From: Methanomicrobiales archaeon
GTDB taxonomy: Archaea > Halobacteriota > Methanomicrobia > Methanomicrobiales > Methanospirillaceae
Length of the DNA: 9,392 bases
NCBI GenBank assembly: GCA_017883495.1
Contig: JADGNL010000003.1
Location: 1-9,392, forward strand
Direction of reading: 5' to 3'
The translations under genes were made by a program, and so were the position numbers. Under the pieces are notes generated by a model, which did not search any database, was not told the origin of the DNA, and worked only from the letters and a program-made list of their open reading frames with translations. This document shows, piece by piece, positions 1 through 6,560 of the stretch; position 1 is the first letter of the stretch, and every line of letters starts with the position of its first letter.

Positions 1-606
1 CTCTCGTTCCCGTACGGCAAGGCTTCAGGCGGCAACGGAGCTATGATCGGGTACCTCTCGATGATCCTCGGCGCGACCCTCATCCTGTCCGAGAGGGTCA
101 CGCTGCTGCACGGCGCGCTGGTGCAGAAAGGTGGCCAGGCCTCCGCTCTGATCGGCCCGAGCGGCAGGGGGAAGACGACGGCCGCGCGGAGGATCGGCCC
201 TCCGTGGCGGGCGATCTCCGACGATATGATCGCCGTCGTCAGGGGCTCCGACGGCACCTATCGCGCCCACGGCCTCCCGACGTGGAGCGCCTGGCTCGAG
301 CCGAACGAAGACCGGGCCCTCGGCCGGTACGTCGACATCAACGAAGGGTATCCGCTCCGGGCGGTCTACCTCATCGAGCAGTCCGCGGACGACGCCGTCC
401 TGCCCGTCTCGCTCTCCGAGGGGGTCGACGGCATCGTGGCGAGCTCGTTCGAGGTCTACTCGAGGTTCTGGCGCTCCTTCTCGTTCGAGGAGAAGCTGCG
501 CCACAAGCGGCGGCTGCTGCTCGGGGCAAAGGAGATCCTGCTCGCGGTCGACCACGCGACCCTGCGGATCTCGAAGGAGGGGGAGTTCTGGCAGCTCATG
601 GCGTGA
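1..606 (+). CDS. HPr-kinase-like P-loop protein (ScmC-like), 5' end missing
   Basis: The frame is open at the left edge, so the start is outside the window and 201 residues are visible. Numbered from the edge, GPSGRGKT at 52-59 is a P-loop of the HPr kinase type. It is preceded by LLHGALV (35-41), which matches the conserved strand and His before that loop, and followed by SDDM (73-76), matching the family's acidic metal-binding motif. The C-terminal half (EEKLRHKRRLLLG, then a short basic and hydrophobic tail) is less conserved. HPr kinase homologues in peptide gene clusters can phosphorylate a peptide or act as uncharacterised partners of PqqD and radical SAM proteins; the lasso-peptide kinase PadeK is one precedent. 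With the PqqD and radical SAM neighbours, the best match is the ScmC protein of SynChlorMet-type cassettes. The substrate is unknown. The stop overlaps the end of the convergent radical SAM gene by 11 bases. Confidence 0.75.
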   Translation, partial: LSFPYGKASGGNGAMIGYLSMILGATLILSERVTLLHGALVQKGGQASALIGPSGRGKTTAARRIGPPWRAISDDMIAVVRGSDGTYRAHGLPTWSAWLEPNEDRALGRYVDINEGYPLRAVYLIEQSADDAVLPVSLSEGVDGIVASSFEVYSRFWRSFSFEEKLRHKRRLLLGAKEILLAVDHATLRISKEGEFWQLMA

Positions 607-1726
607 CGCCGTTGCCCGGGAGGAACGTGTCGGCGCCGAGCCCGCTCTCCGCCAGGAACCGCCGCAGGCACGCGTCCGGGCTCGGCCGATAGGGGCTCCC
701 GGTCAGGGTGTAGGACAGGCCCGGGCAGCCGCCCCTGCAGTGCGGAATATAGTCGCACCCGCCGCACTCATCAAACCCCGCGAGCGGCAGGGTCTGCCGG
801 GTTCGCAGCCGCTCCAGTTCGGGGTGGTTGTTCCAGACGTCCTCGAGGCCGTCGACAGTGATCCTCCCCAGCGCGATCCCCGGCAGGAGGGTGCAGGGGA
901 CGTAGACGCCATCGGCGCGCACGGCCAGCTTGGAGAAGACGCCCCCGCACGACGAGAGGCAACCCCCGGGGCAGTCTCCCGCGGCACCCCCCTCGGCCGT
1001 CTTTCGCACCATCTCCCGCCACATGCGAGCCTCGGCCAGAGGGCCAGCGGCCGCCTGGATCCTGCCGCCGTAGCGTTCGTTGAGCGACTCGAGGGTCGTC
1101 ATCGCGAGCACCCGGTCCTCGACGGTGAGCGCGACTCCGTCGGCGTGGTCCCGGCAGAGCCCGAGGTACGATGCCGCGTTCGTGGAGAACGACGGCAGCC
1201 CCAGGCCGTCGAGGAGGAACCGGGCGATGTTCGGGAGGTCGCGGACGTTCCGGTGGTGGACGGTCACCCGCACGGCCACGGGCACCCCGTGCGCCTGCAA
1301 TACCTCGATCGCGTGCACCGCCTTGCGGAAAGTCCCCGCGCCCCGGCAGCTCTCGTGGACGTCGGGAGTCGCGCCGTCGATGGAGACCTGGACGTGATTG
1401 CACCGGCGCGTCCCGGCCAGGAACGCGGCCATGTCCTCGGTGATAAGGGTCCCGTTCGAGAGGACGGAGTACCGCATGCGGTTCCGGACGATCCCCTCGA
1501 TCAGCTCGGGAAGGTCCGCGCGGACGAACGGCTCCCCGCCGCCGAGGGTCACCTCCATCACGGAAGAGCGGCCGAGCTCGTCGAAGAACGCCAGCCACTC
1601 GTCCGTCGGGAGGTCCGCCGCGACATCGCCCTCGCTCGAGAAATGGTAGCAGTACTCGCAGCGGAGATTGCACCGGTTCGTGATGTCGATCTCGATCGCG
1701 CGCGGAGTCCTCATCACCCGGGGCAT
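596..1726 (-). CDS. Radical SAM/SPASM peptide-modifying enzyme (ScmE/ScmF- or PqqE-like)
   Basis: This 376-residue protein carries the radical SAM motif CNLRCEYC (Cys19, Cys23, Cys26), which binds the 4Fe-4S cluster that cleaves S-adenosylmethionine. GGGEPF follows at the usual distance as the SAM-binding GGE motif. The C-terminal SPASM domain fits CX12GX4C (Cys260, Cys278), CX2CX5CX3C (Cys321, 324, 330, 334) and a last Cys353, enough for auxiliary clusters. Two further cysteines (252, 256) sit just before. Such enzymes modify ribosomal peptides (PqqE, AnSME and sactipeptide maturases). The start at 1726 (MPRVMRTPRAIEIDITNRC) puts the first cysteine at the usual distance and lies 2 bases after the PqqD-like stop, so translation is probably coupled. 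The open frame continues upstream to 1999, but that part is a shadow of the PqqD-like gene. No precursor peptide is visible, so the reaction is unknown. It could also modify a protein rather than a peptide. Confidence 0.9.
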   Translation of the reverse strand: MPRVMRTPRAIEIDITNRCNLRCEYCYHFSSEGDVAADLPTDEWLAFFDELGRSSVMEVTLGGGEPFVRADLPELIEGIVRNRMRYSVLSNGTLITEDMAAFLAGTRRCNHVQVSIDGATPDVHESCRGAGTFRKAVHAIEVLQAHGVPVAVRVTVHHRNVRDLPNIARFLLDGLGLPSFSTNAASYLGLCRDHADGVALTVEDRVLAMTTLESLNERYGGRIQAAAGPLAEARMWREMVRKTAEGGAAGDCPGGCLSSCGGVFSKLAVRADGVYVPCTLLPGIALGRITVDGLEDVWNNHPELERLRTRQTLPLAGFDECGGCDYIPHCRGGCPGLSYTLTGSPYRPSPDACLRRFLAESGLGADTFLPGNGVTP

Positions 1727-1728
1727 GG

Positions 1729-2016
1729 TCAGGATTCCAGGTACTCCGCGAACCCCATCCCGACCAGCTCTTCCACGAACGCCGAGACCTCCAGTTCGAC
1801 CTCGTCGGGGACGTCCTCGAAGTGCTCGGCCACGAGGTCCGCAAAGTCTCGGACGGAGCGGCTTCCGTCCATTCTCTTCCGGATGAAGGCTCCCACCGGG
1901 TTCAGGCCGTACACGGCCCCCGTGTCGGGATTGAAGAGGAGGGCCCAGTCGTCGAGCTCCTCCCGGAAGACGGTGGAGGGATTCGCCACAACCCTGCATG
2001 CCGATGGCATAATCAT
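1729..2016 (-). CDS. PqqD-like peptide-recognition protein (ScmD-like)
   Basis: A 95-residue protein with the PqqD winged-helix signature: WALLFNPDTGAVYGLNPVGAFI (residues 24-45) is the family's '.LLFNP.TG....LN.tGA.IW' core. It is followed by the helical stretch MDGSRSVRDFADLVAEHF and a C-terminal helix ending VEELVGMGFAEYLES. PqqD domains (RiPP recognition elements) bind the leader of a precursor peptide and hand it to the radical SAM partner. The partner gene begins 2 bases downstream on the same strand, which supports that role. The start may be Met1 at 2016 or Met3 at 2010; neither has a clear ribosome binding site, so a short-leader or leaderless message is possible. Arg replaces the tryptophan that usually follows GA.I (GAFIRKRMDG). 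Confidence 0.88.
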   Translation of the reverse strand: MIMPSACRVVANPSTVFREELDDWALLFNPDTGAVYGLNPVGAFIRKRMDGSRSVRDFADLVAEHFEDVPDEVELEVSAFVEELVGMGFAEYLES

Positions 2017-2025
2017 TTATCTCTA
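2014..2025. promoter_or_regulatory. A/T-rich candidate promoter in the divergent gap between the PqqD-like and S26-like genes
   Basis: The 88-base gap between the divergent PqqD-like and peptidase-like genes has one A/T-rich block, catttatctcta. On the + strand a start about 25 bases downstream would leave a leader of about 60 bases before the peptidase-like ATG. For the leftward operon the block is too close to the ATG for a normal TATA spacing. The assignment rests on composition alone. Confidence 0.25.
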
Positions 2026-2104
2026 CACGGGGGGCAATAACCTGATCGAAGCGGCGTCCACGAGAGGCGCGAGCTCCGCGGGGCGTGCAATCACGGAGAG
2101 CACG

Positions 2105-2752
2105 ATGCAGCAGGTACCGTCACGGCCGACTCTGCCGGAAGATACGCTGATCTATCTCGGGAGGAGCATGAACCCGACGTTCACGGACCTCGACCTGCTC
2201 GCGTACGACTCGCCGGGCGGCCCGGTCCACCCGGGGGACGTGATCGCCTTCAGGCGGCCGCACGGAGACCGCGTGATCGTCCACCGCGTGGTCTCGACCG
2301 ACGGTACGGCCATGAGGACGCAGGGGGACGGGAATGTCCTCCCCGACCCGTTCGTCGTCGAGCGGAGCTCGGTGATCGGCGTGATCCGCTCCCGGCAGCG
2401 GAACCGGACGACGGTGCCCGTCCACGGGGGACGACGGGGCCTCGCCCGCTTCCGGTACCTCGGGGAAAGACAACGAGCGATCCGGCTCTGCGTCCGGCTC
2501 ACCGCGCCGTGGTATCGCCTGCTGGTCCGGCACAGGCTGATCAGCCGGTTCAGCACCGGATTCGTCTCATGGGAGATCCGGACCGATACGCGGACGGGAG
2601 GCGATAGATTGTGGTGCTTCGGGAGGCTGGCCGGGGTTCGCTCTCCGGACAGCCCCCGGTGGCGCCTCGTCGCCCCGTTTCCGGTCGTTATCGACGAGAG
2701 GTATCTGCCGGTGCCCGGACCCGGCCCGCGACTCCCTGCCGATGAAGGATGA
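2105..2752 (+). CDS. Signal-peptidase-like S24/S26 family protein, apparently soluble
   Basis: A 215-residue protein with the S26 signal peptidase box order: GRSMNPT (Ser21, box B), GDVIAFRRP (44-52), VIVHRVV (His60) and TQGDGNVLPD (Asp75, Asp81). The archaeal and ER-type S26B enzymes use a Ser-His pair in place of the bacterial Ser-Lys, and this protein has His at that place, so a proteolytic site looks intact. There is no N-terminal transmembrane helix before the serine and no obvious one later, unlike a housekeeping signal peptidase. The C-terminal 120 residues are Arg-rich and unrecognised. The start is supported by GGAG at 2095-2098, six bases before the ATG. Divergent transcription from a PqqD/radical SAM operon suggests cleavage of the modified product's leader or regulation of the cassette. 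A LexA-like autoprotease is less likely, because no DNA-binding domain is visible. Confidence 0.72.
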   Translation: MQQVPSRPTLPEDTLIYLGRSMNPTFTDLDLLAYDSPGGPVHPGDVIAFRRPHGDRVIVHRVVSTDGTAMRTQGDGNVLPDPFVVERSSVIGVIRSRQRNRTTVPVHGGRRGLARFRYLGERQRAIRLCVRLTAPWYRLLVRHRLISRFSTGFVSWEIRTDTRTGGDRLWCFGRLAGVRSPDSPRWRLVAPFPVVIDERYLPVPGPGPRLPADEG

Positions 2753-2875
2753 GGCGCCGGGCGTCGGCTCGGGCGGGGGCGGTGTCTGCGAGCCCCGTGG
2801 TCACACCGGGCGGCACGGGCCGGCACGGGCCCGGAGAACGGCCGAATGGGGGCGGAGGGTCGTCGGCAGGGATTA

Positions 2876-2884
2876 GTTTGATAC
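2876..2884 (+). promoter_or_regulatory. Candidate TATA box for the MNT-HepT pair
   Basis: The block tttgatac lies in a 154-base gap and is its most A/T-rich part. Its centre is about 27 bases before the ATG at 2907, which fits an archaeal promoter whose transcript starts at or close to that codon. Confidence 0.35.
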
Positions 2885-2906
2885 ACCTTGACACACGAAT
2901 ACCATT

Positions 2907-3236
2907 ATGGATGTATCGGCAAAGGGGGCCACCATGCCGCCGGTCTCGATCCTGCTTGCGCGCGAGGCCCAGGAGCGGATCATCGGCATCCTGGCGCCAC
3001 ACGGCGCTGTCCGGATCTCGCTCTTCGGTTCGCACGCGCGAGGCGACTCCCGGCCCGGGTCCGACCTCGACCTGCTCGTCCGGTTCGAGACGACCCCGTC
3101 CCTGTTCCGCCTGGCCGAGCTCGAGGAGCGGCTCGCGGACGGTCTCGGGGTGCCCGTCGATATCATCACCGAGCGATCGCTCGGTCCGTATACCCGGGAG
3201 TCCGTCCTCCGGGAGGCCAAGGTGATCTACGGATGA
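2907..3236 (+). CDS. MNT-type minimal nucleotidyltransferase (MntA-like antitoxin)
   Basis: A 109-residue pol-beta-fold nucleotidyltransferase. LFGSHARG followed by SDLDLLV gives the GSX10DXD motif (Gly41, Ser42, Asp53, Asp55), and the third metal-binding acid is Asp85 in VPVDII. In MntA-HepT systems the MNT protein transfers AMP to the HepT toxin and inactivates it. The next gene encodes a HepT protein and starts within this stop codon (ATGA), so the two are co-translated. Two starts are possible. ATG 2907 lies about 27 bases after a TATA-like block and could be leaderless. ATG 2934 is preceded by AAAGGGGG (2921-2928) and would give a 100-residue protein. Domain content does not decide between them. 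All three acids are present, so activity is expected. Confidence 0.9.
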   Translation: MDVSAKGATMPPVSILLAREAQERIIGILAPHGAVRISLFGSHARGDSRPGSDLDLLVRFETTPSLFRLAELEERLADGLGVPVDIITERSLGPYTRESVLREAKVIYG

Positions 3237-3649
3237 CGAAGACCGACCTCGTTCACCTCCGCACCATCCTCGACGCCTGCGTGCTCCTGGACGGGGTCCG
3301 GGACCTGGTCGGCTCCGCCGCCGGCCTCCAGGCTCGCCCGAACGAACTGGCGAAGGCCGCGCGTCTCCTGACGGTGATAGGCGAAGCGGCCAGGAACATC
3401 ACGCCCGCCTTCAAGGCCGTCCATGACGGAATACCGTGGCCCCGGATTGCCAGGATGCACGGCCGTCTCTCCAACTTCCACTTCGGCGTCGATTACGAGT
3501 CGGTCTGGGCCACACTCGAGCGAGACCTTCCTCCCCTGGAGGCGCAGGTCAGGGCAGCCCTCCCGATGGCCGATGCCTGGTGGGGCGGGGACAAGGGCCC
3601 GTCTCCCGGGAGTCTCTCCGGCCCGGGTTCCGTCCGCGTCGAACCATAA
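3233..3649 (+). CDS. HepT/DUF86-family HEPN protein (probable toxin partner)
   Basis: A 138-residue, mostly helical protein. LLTVIGEAARNI (45-56) and the C-terminal half GVDYESVWATLERDLPPLEAQV match DUF86/HepT. HEPN toxins of this family are RNases with an RX4-6H active site, here Arg78 to His83 (RLSNFH). Family members usually read RN...HEYFGVD; here FGVD follows the His directly, so the two residues holding the AMPylated tyrosine (RX4HXY) appear to be missing. The nucleotidyltransferase gene overlaps the start by four bases (ATGA), the usual gene order for MntA-HepT. The last 25 residues (GGDKGPSPGSLSG and on) are Gly/Pro/Ser-rich, unusual for the family, and possibly a read-through extension. 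Confidence 0.85.
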   Translation: MTKTDLVHLRTILDACVLLDGVRDLVGSAAGLQARPNELAKAARLLTVIGEAARNITPAFKAVHDGIPWPRIARMHGRLSNFHFGVDYESVWATLERDLPPLEAQVRAALPMADAWWGGDKGPSPGSLSGPGSVRVEP

Positions 3650-3902
3650 GGGCGCGGGGGGCCTTCCCCGATCCCCTTCGACTGCACGGTCCCACATCTG
3701 CGCCGCGAGCGGGGGCCGCACCCGCCGCCATCCCTTTTCTGCCGGTGAAGATCTTCCGGTCGTCGGCGCCCTGCCGCAATCCCCATGAAGGATGAACGTA
3801 CAGGGCTCTGCGGCAGTCGTTCCCGCTCGCAGACCGGGCGCGGGGCGCTGCCATTCGTCCTGCGTCCTCGTCGCTCCTTCCGGACCGACGGCGGCCCCGG
3901 CC
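3650..3902. other. Gap between convergent HepT and MFS genes with a weak inverted repeat
   Basis: No coding frame is supported in these 253 bases. An 8-bp perfect inverted repeat (ctgccgca at 3771-3778, tgcggcag at 3809-3816) with a 30-base loop is the only clear structure. A GGGG-CCTT-CCCC hairpin lies just after the HepT-like stop (about 3657-3669). Neither is followed by a T-run of useful length, so a terminator role is uncertain. Confidence 0.4.
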
Positions 3903-5132
3903 CTATGTCGACTCCGTGTCCCGGCGGCCGGGGCCGATCACCGAGACCACGAAGACGACGGTGACGGCGACGGCGAGAAGGAAGCTCAGGAGGAACCCCG
4001 CCGCGTACCCGGCGGCCACGATGACAATGCCCGTGACGAGGGGGCCGGCCGACTGGCCGATGTCCATGATCGAGGAGAGCGCCCCCATCGACGCCCCGAT
4101 GCACTCCTTCTGCGCGACGTCCGCGACATAGGCGCTCGTGGCCACGGTCGAGATCGACATGCCCAGGCCGAAGAGGGAGCTCACGGCCAGGAGCACGGGA
4201 AACGACGATGCGAGCGGTATGACGCCGACAGCGCTCCCGATGATGACGAGGCCCGCCACGATCTGCACGCGCTTATCGACCCGGTCCGCGAGCCGACCGA
4301 AGAGGGGCTTTGTCGCGGCGATGACCAGGACCTGGACCGCGAAGATGATCCCGGTCTCGTACGCGCCGATCCCGCGGGAGGCGAGCAGGAGCGGGAGGAA
4401 CGTCTCGAACGCACCGTAGGCGAAGTAGGTCGCCATGTCCACGAGGGCCGTTCCCCGCAGCCTGCGGTTGGCGAAGAACGTGACAAAGCTCTGGCGGAAG
4501 ACGCCGAACGGGAGCACGTTGAGGGGCGCCGACCCCGTCTCGCGGTAGAGCAGGGTCAGGACGAAGACGGGGACGGCGGCCAGCGCCGCGACCAGGTAGA
4601 CGGCCCGGTACTCGAGGAGCCCCGGGTACATCACGAAGTACGAGATGATGGCGCCGCCCGCGAGCGGAGCGATCGTCCGGCCGACGAGGGTCGCCGATGA
4701 GTACTGCCCGAGCATCTCCCCTTTCCGCGCCGGGAACCGCTCGGCGATGATCGCGGCGACGACCGGCCCGAGTATGGCCGTCGCCGTGCCGTGGAAGAAC
4801 CGGACCGGGATCAGCCAGGCAGGGTCGCTGACGAGGAGATAGAGGAAGGGGGCGATCAGAAAGACCGCGCCGGACGCGACGAGCAGGCGCTTCCGGCCGA
4901 AGTGGTCCGAGACGACGCCCATCGGAAAGGAGAAGAGGATGCCGGCGAGGGGCGAGAAGACCGCGATAAGGCCGATGACGGCATCGTCCGCACCCATGGC
5001 CTGCGAGAAGAGGGGCAGGACCGGCGTCTTCGAGATGGTGGTGGAGAAGATTGCGAAGAAGCCGAGGAGGAAGAAGTAGTACATCATCCCGCGGGGAGGA
5101 CCCGCCTGCAGACCTCTTCTGGCCGTATCCAT
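3903..5132 (-). CDS. Major facilitator superfamily transporter (DHA1-like)
   Basis: A 409-residue inner-membrane carrier with about 12 hydrophobic helices in two halves, separated by a short loop after LTLLYRETG. Motif A, GVVSDHFGRKRLL (residues 72-84), lies in the loop after helix 2. A related copy, FGRLADRVDKRV, marks the second half. RFFHGTATAILGP (111-123) fits the conserved Arg and Gly of helix 4 in drug:proton antiporters. The family exports drugs, sugars or metabolites by proton exchange; the substrate cannot be read from the sequence. The start at 5132 fits a TATA-like block about 30 bases upstream and would give a nearly leaderless message. Met16-Met17 (near 5087), just before the first helix, is an alternative without a clear ribosome binding site. 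The gene runs convergent to the toxin-antitoxin pair and no operon partner is visible. Confidence 0.9.
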   Translation of the reverse strand: MDTARRGLQAGPPRGMMYYFFLLGFFAIFSTTISKTPVLPLFSQAMGADDAVIGLIAVFSPLAGILFSFPMGVVSDHFGRKRLLVASGAVFLIAPFLYLLVSDPAWLIPVRFFHGTATAILGPVVAAIIAERFPARKGEMLGQYSSATLVGRTIAPLAGGAIISYFVMYPGLLEYRAVYLVAALAAVPVFVLTLLYRETGSAPLNVLPFGVFRQSFVTFFANRRLRGTALVDMATYFAYGAFETFLPLLLASRGIGAYETGIIFAVQVLVIAATKPLFGRLADRVDKRVQIVAGLVIIGSAVGVIPLASSFPVLLAVSSLFGLGMSISTVATSAYVADVAQKECIGASMGALSSIMDIGQSAGPLVTGIVIVAAGYAAGFLLSFLLAVAVTVVFVVSVIGPGRRDTEST

Positions 5133-5156
5133 GAGAATGCAGATCTGGTCCGGGGG

Positions 5157-5167
5157 GATACAAAAAA
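5157..5167 (-). promoter_or_regulatory. Candidate TATA box for the MFS gene
   Basis: Read on the minus strand, TTTTTTGTATC is a strong A/T block inside GC-rich DNA. Its centre is about 30 bases before the ATG at 5132, the spacing expected for an archaeal promoter giving a very short or absent leader. Confidence 0.5.
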
Positions 5168-5530
5168 GGTATGGAGAGGGTCCCGCGAACGGGCTGCTTT
5201 CGCGTTCGGCCGTCCCGGGACGGCGCTCGATCCCTTCGCGCAGTTCGGCCTCGTCCCGCGCCCGCCCTTTCGAGCGGGACCCTCGCGCTCCGGGGGATGG
5301 GCGGAGCAGACCCCGCCCTCCTCCCCTTCACGGGCGAACTCGAGCTTCGGCGAAGCTCGAATCCGGCACGGAGCCGGGACCGTTCGCGCCGCTTCGCCGG
5401 AACACGCCTTGGAACGGCCCGGCGTCGACCATCCCGTTCTGCCAGGCGCACCTGCATGGCACATGCAGCGACAGTGATGATATCCACGGAGTTGAAATGC
5501 CTCGAATAACTCCCAAAAACCACACGATCC
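5168..5530. other. Gene-free divergent gap rich in perfect inverted repeats
   Basis: No frame here reads like protein: the translations are Arg/Pro/Ser-rich and lack a ribosome binding site. The DNA holds four separate perfect inverted repeats. They are a 16-bp palindrome gccgtcccgggacggc (5209-5224), 7-bp arms gtcccgc/gcgggac (5253-5259 and 5274-5280), a 9-bp stem with a 3-base loop (tcgagcttc at 5340-5348, gaagctcga at 5352-5360), and 6-bp arms ctgcat/atgcag (5452-5457 and 5463-5468). High GC makes short stems common, but the first and third are unusually neat. The block may be a dispersed intergenic repeat, a structured RNA or a regulator-binding region. Confidence 0.45.
5340..5360. repeat. 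Perfect 9-bp hairpin with GGC loop
   Basis: The arms tcgagcttc and gaagctcga are exact reverse complements around ggc. The hairpin lies in the middle of a gene-free gap and is not followed by a T-run, so it does not look like a terminator. Confidence 0.6.
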
Positions 5531-5532
5531 CA

Positions 5533-5541
5533 ATTATATCA
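5533..5541 (+). promoter_or_regulatory. Candidate TATA box for the Gfo/Idh/MocA gene
   Basis: attatatca lies in the sharply A/T-rich last 90 bases before the oxidoreductase. A start about 25 bases downstream gives a leader of roughly 38 bases that includes the ribosome binding site. A second block, tatatcta (5561-5568), is possible but would leave a leader of only about 10 bases. Confidence 0.5.
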
Positions 5542-5588
5542 ATGCAACAGTATCGGCATGTATATCTACTATTACTTCCATTTATTCT

Positions 5589-5594
5589 GAGAGG
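5589..5594 (+). promoter_or_regulatory. Ribosome binding site of the Gfo/Idh/MocA gene
   Basis: gagagg lies six bases before the ATG at 5601. It fixes this start and implies a leadered message, unlike several neighbouring genes. Confidence 0.55.
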
Positions 5595-5600
5595 GAAGCC

Positions 5601-6560
5601 ATGGAGATCGGCGTGCTCGGGACCGGCGCGATGGGTCAGAACCACGTCCGGGTCTACTCGGGGATGAAGAGAGTGGACTCGGTCCGGGTCTACGACCTGA
5701 ACCGTGCGGCATCGCGGGAGCTCGCGGAGCGGACCGGCGCCATCGCCTGCGACTCGGCCGAGGAGCTCCTCCGGCGCGTGGACGCGGTCAGCATCTGCGT
5801 CCCGACGCCCCACCGCCACATCGCGGCCGAGGCCGCGCTCGAGCACGGAGTCCACATGCTTCTCGAGCGGCCGGGCTGCGAGACGGCGCGGGAGGCCCTG
5901 CAGCTGGCCGAAGCCGTCCCCGACGGCCTCGTCGTCGGCGTGGGCCAGGTCGAGCGGTTCAACCCGGTCGTGGCCGAGATCAAGCGAATCGTCCGCCACC
6001 CCCTCTACGTCGAGGCCATGCGGCACAACCCGGCCTCGCCCAGACTCACGGGCGCCTCGGTCGTCGAGGACCTGATGATCCACGACGTCGACGTGATGAC
6101 CCATCTCTTCCCCGGCGCCCGGCCCCGGGTCTCGAGCAGCGGCACGCCCGACCTCTGCTCGGCCCTGATGCGCTACGGCGACGTCCCGGTCTACCTCTCG
6201 GCGAGCAGGAAGTCGTCGAAGAAGATCCGGTCGATTTACATCGAGGAGGAGGACCTGACGATCGAGGGCGACTACATGAACCAGGAGGTCACCGTGTACC
6301 GCCGGCCCGGGGCGTACGAATCGGTCGACGAGCGCTACGTCCAGGAGAACGTGACCGAGAAGGTGGTGATCAACCGCGTCGAGCCGCTGGGCCTCGAGCT
6401 CGCGACCTTCGTCGACTGCGTCCGCGACGGCCGGCCCTTCCCCGTCACGCTCGGGGAGGCCGCGGCCAACCTCGAGGTCTGCCGGCGGATCGCGTCGTGC
6501 TTCGCGACGAACCAGGTGCGGCCGTACCAGGCCGCGGCGGTCGGCCTCGCCAGGGGATGA
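5601..6560 (+). CDS. Gfo/Idh/MocA family NAD(P)-dependent oxidoreductase
   Basis: A 319-residue protein with an N-terminal Rossmann fold, GVLGTGAMGQNH (4-15), and then VSICVPTPHR (63-72), which lines the cofactor pocket. VGQVERFNPVV (114-124) and EDLMIHDVDVM (156-166) follow. The last contains the family's DX3H pair (Asp157, His161), which binds and activates the sugar hydroxyl. The C-terminal half is the mixed alpha/beta substrate domain, ending with a Pro-rich, Ala-rich helix. The G.VERFNP pattern resembles methanogen and WlbA-type UDP-N-acetyl-hexosamine 3-dehydrogenases, so a nucleotide-sugar substrate for glycan synthesis is a reasonable guess only. The usual EKP motif reads ERP (89-91), replacing the lysine near the nicotinamide. 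Length is normal for the family. No sugar genes flank it, and it appears monocistronic with its own promoter and ribosome binding site. Confidence 0.9.
   Translation: MEIGVLGTGAMGQNHVRVYSGMKRVDSVRVYDLNRAASRELAERTGAIACDSAEELLRRVDAVSICVPTPHRHIAAEAALEHGVHMLLERPGCETAREALQLAEAVPDGLVVGVGQVERFNPVVAEIKRIVRHPLYVEAMRHNPASPRLTGASVVEDLMIHDVDVMTHLFPGARPRVSSSGTPDLCSALMRYGDVPVYLSASRKSSKKIRSIYIEEEDLTIEGDYMNQEVTVYRRPGAYESVDERYVQENVTEKVVINRVEPLGLELATFVDCVRDGRPFPVTLGEAAANLEVCRRIASCFATNQVRPYQAAAVGLARG

Noticed and set aside
1727..1999. An in-frame upstream extension of the radical SAM protein.
   Set aside because: It overlaps the PqqD-like gene in another frame, and its translation has no family match, while the PqqD frame is clearly coding.
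740..2104. A long open frame on the + strand running into the S26-like gene.
   Set aside because: It is antisense to the radical SAM and PqqD genes, with Arg/Pro/Ala-rich translation. The S26 motifs and the ribosome binding site start only at 2105.
2811..2830. A 10-bp unit cggcacgggc repeated twice in tandem.
   Set aside because: Only two copies in GC-rich DNA, no further units and no flanking structure, so probably chance slippage.
2743..3796. The 11-mer atgaaggatga occurs at about 2742 and 3785.
   Set aside because: The first copy is the coding end of the S26-like gene, the second is in a gap, the flanks do not match, and neither opens a real gene.
3792..4700. A 302-codon open frame on the + strand opposite the MFS gene.
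   Set aside because: It is highly charged, with Asp/Glu/Arg repeats typical of the antisense of a hydrophobic high-GC gene. The minus frame has clear MFS motifs.
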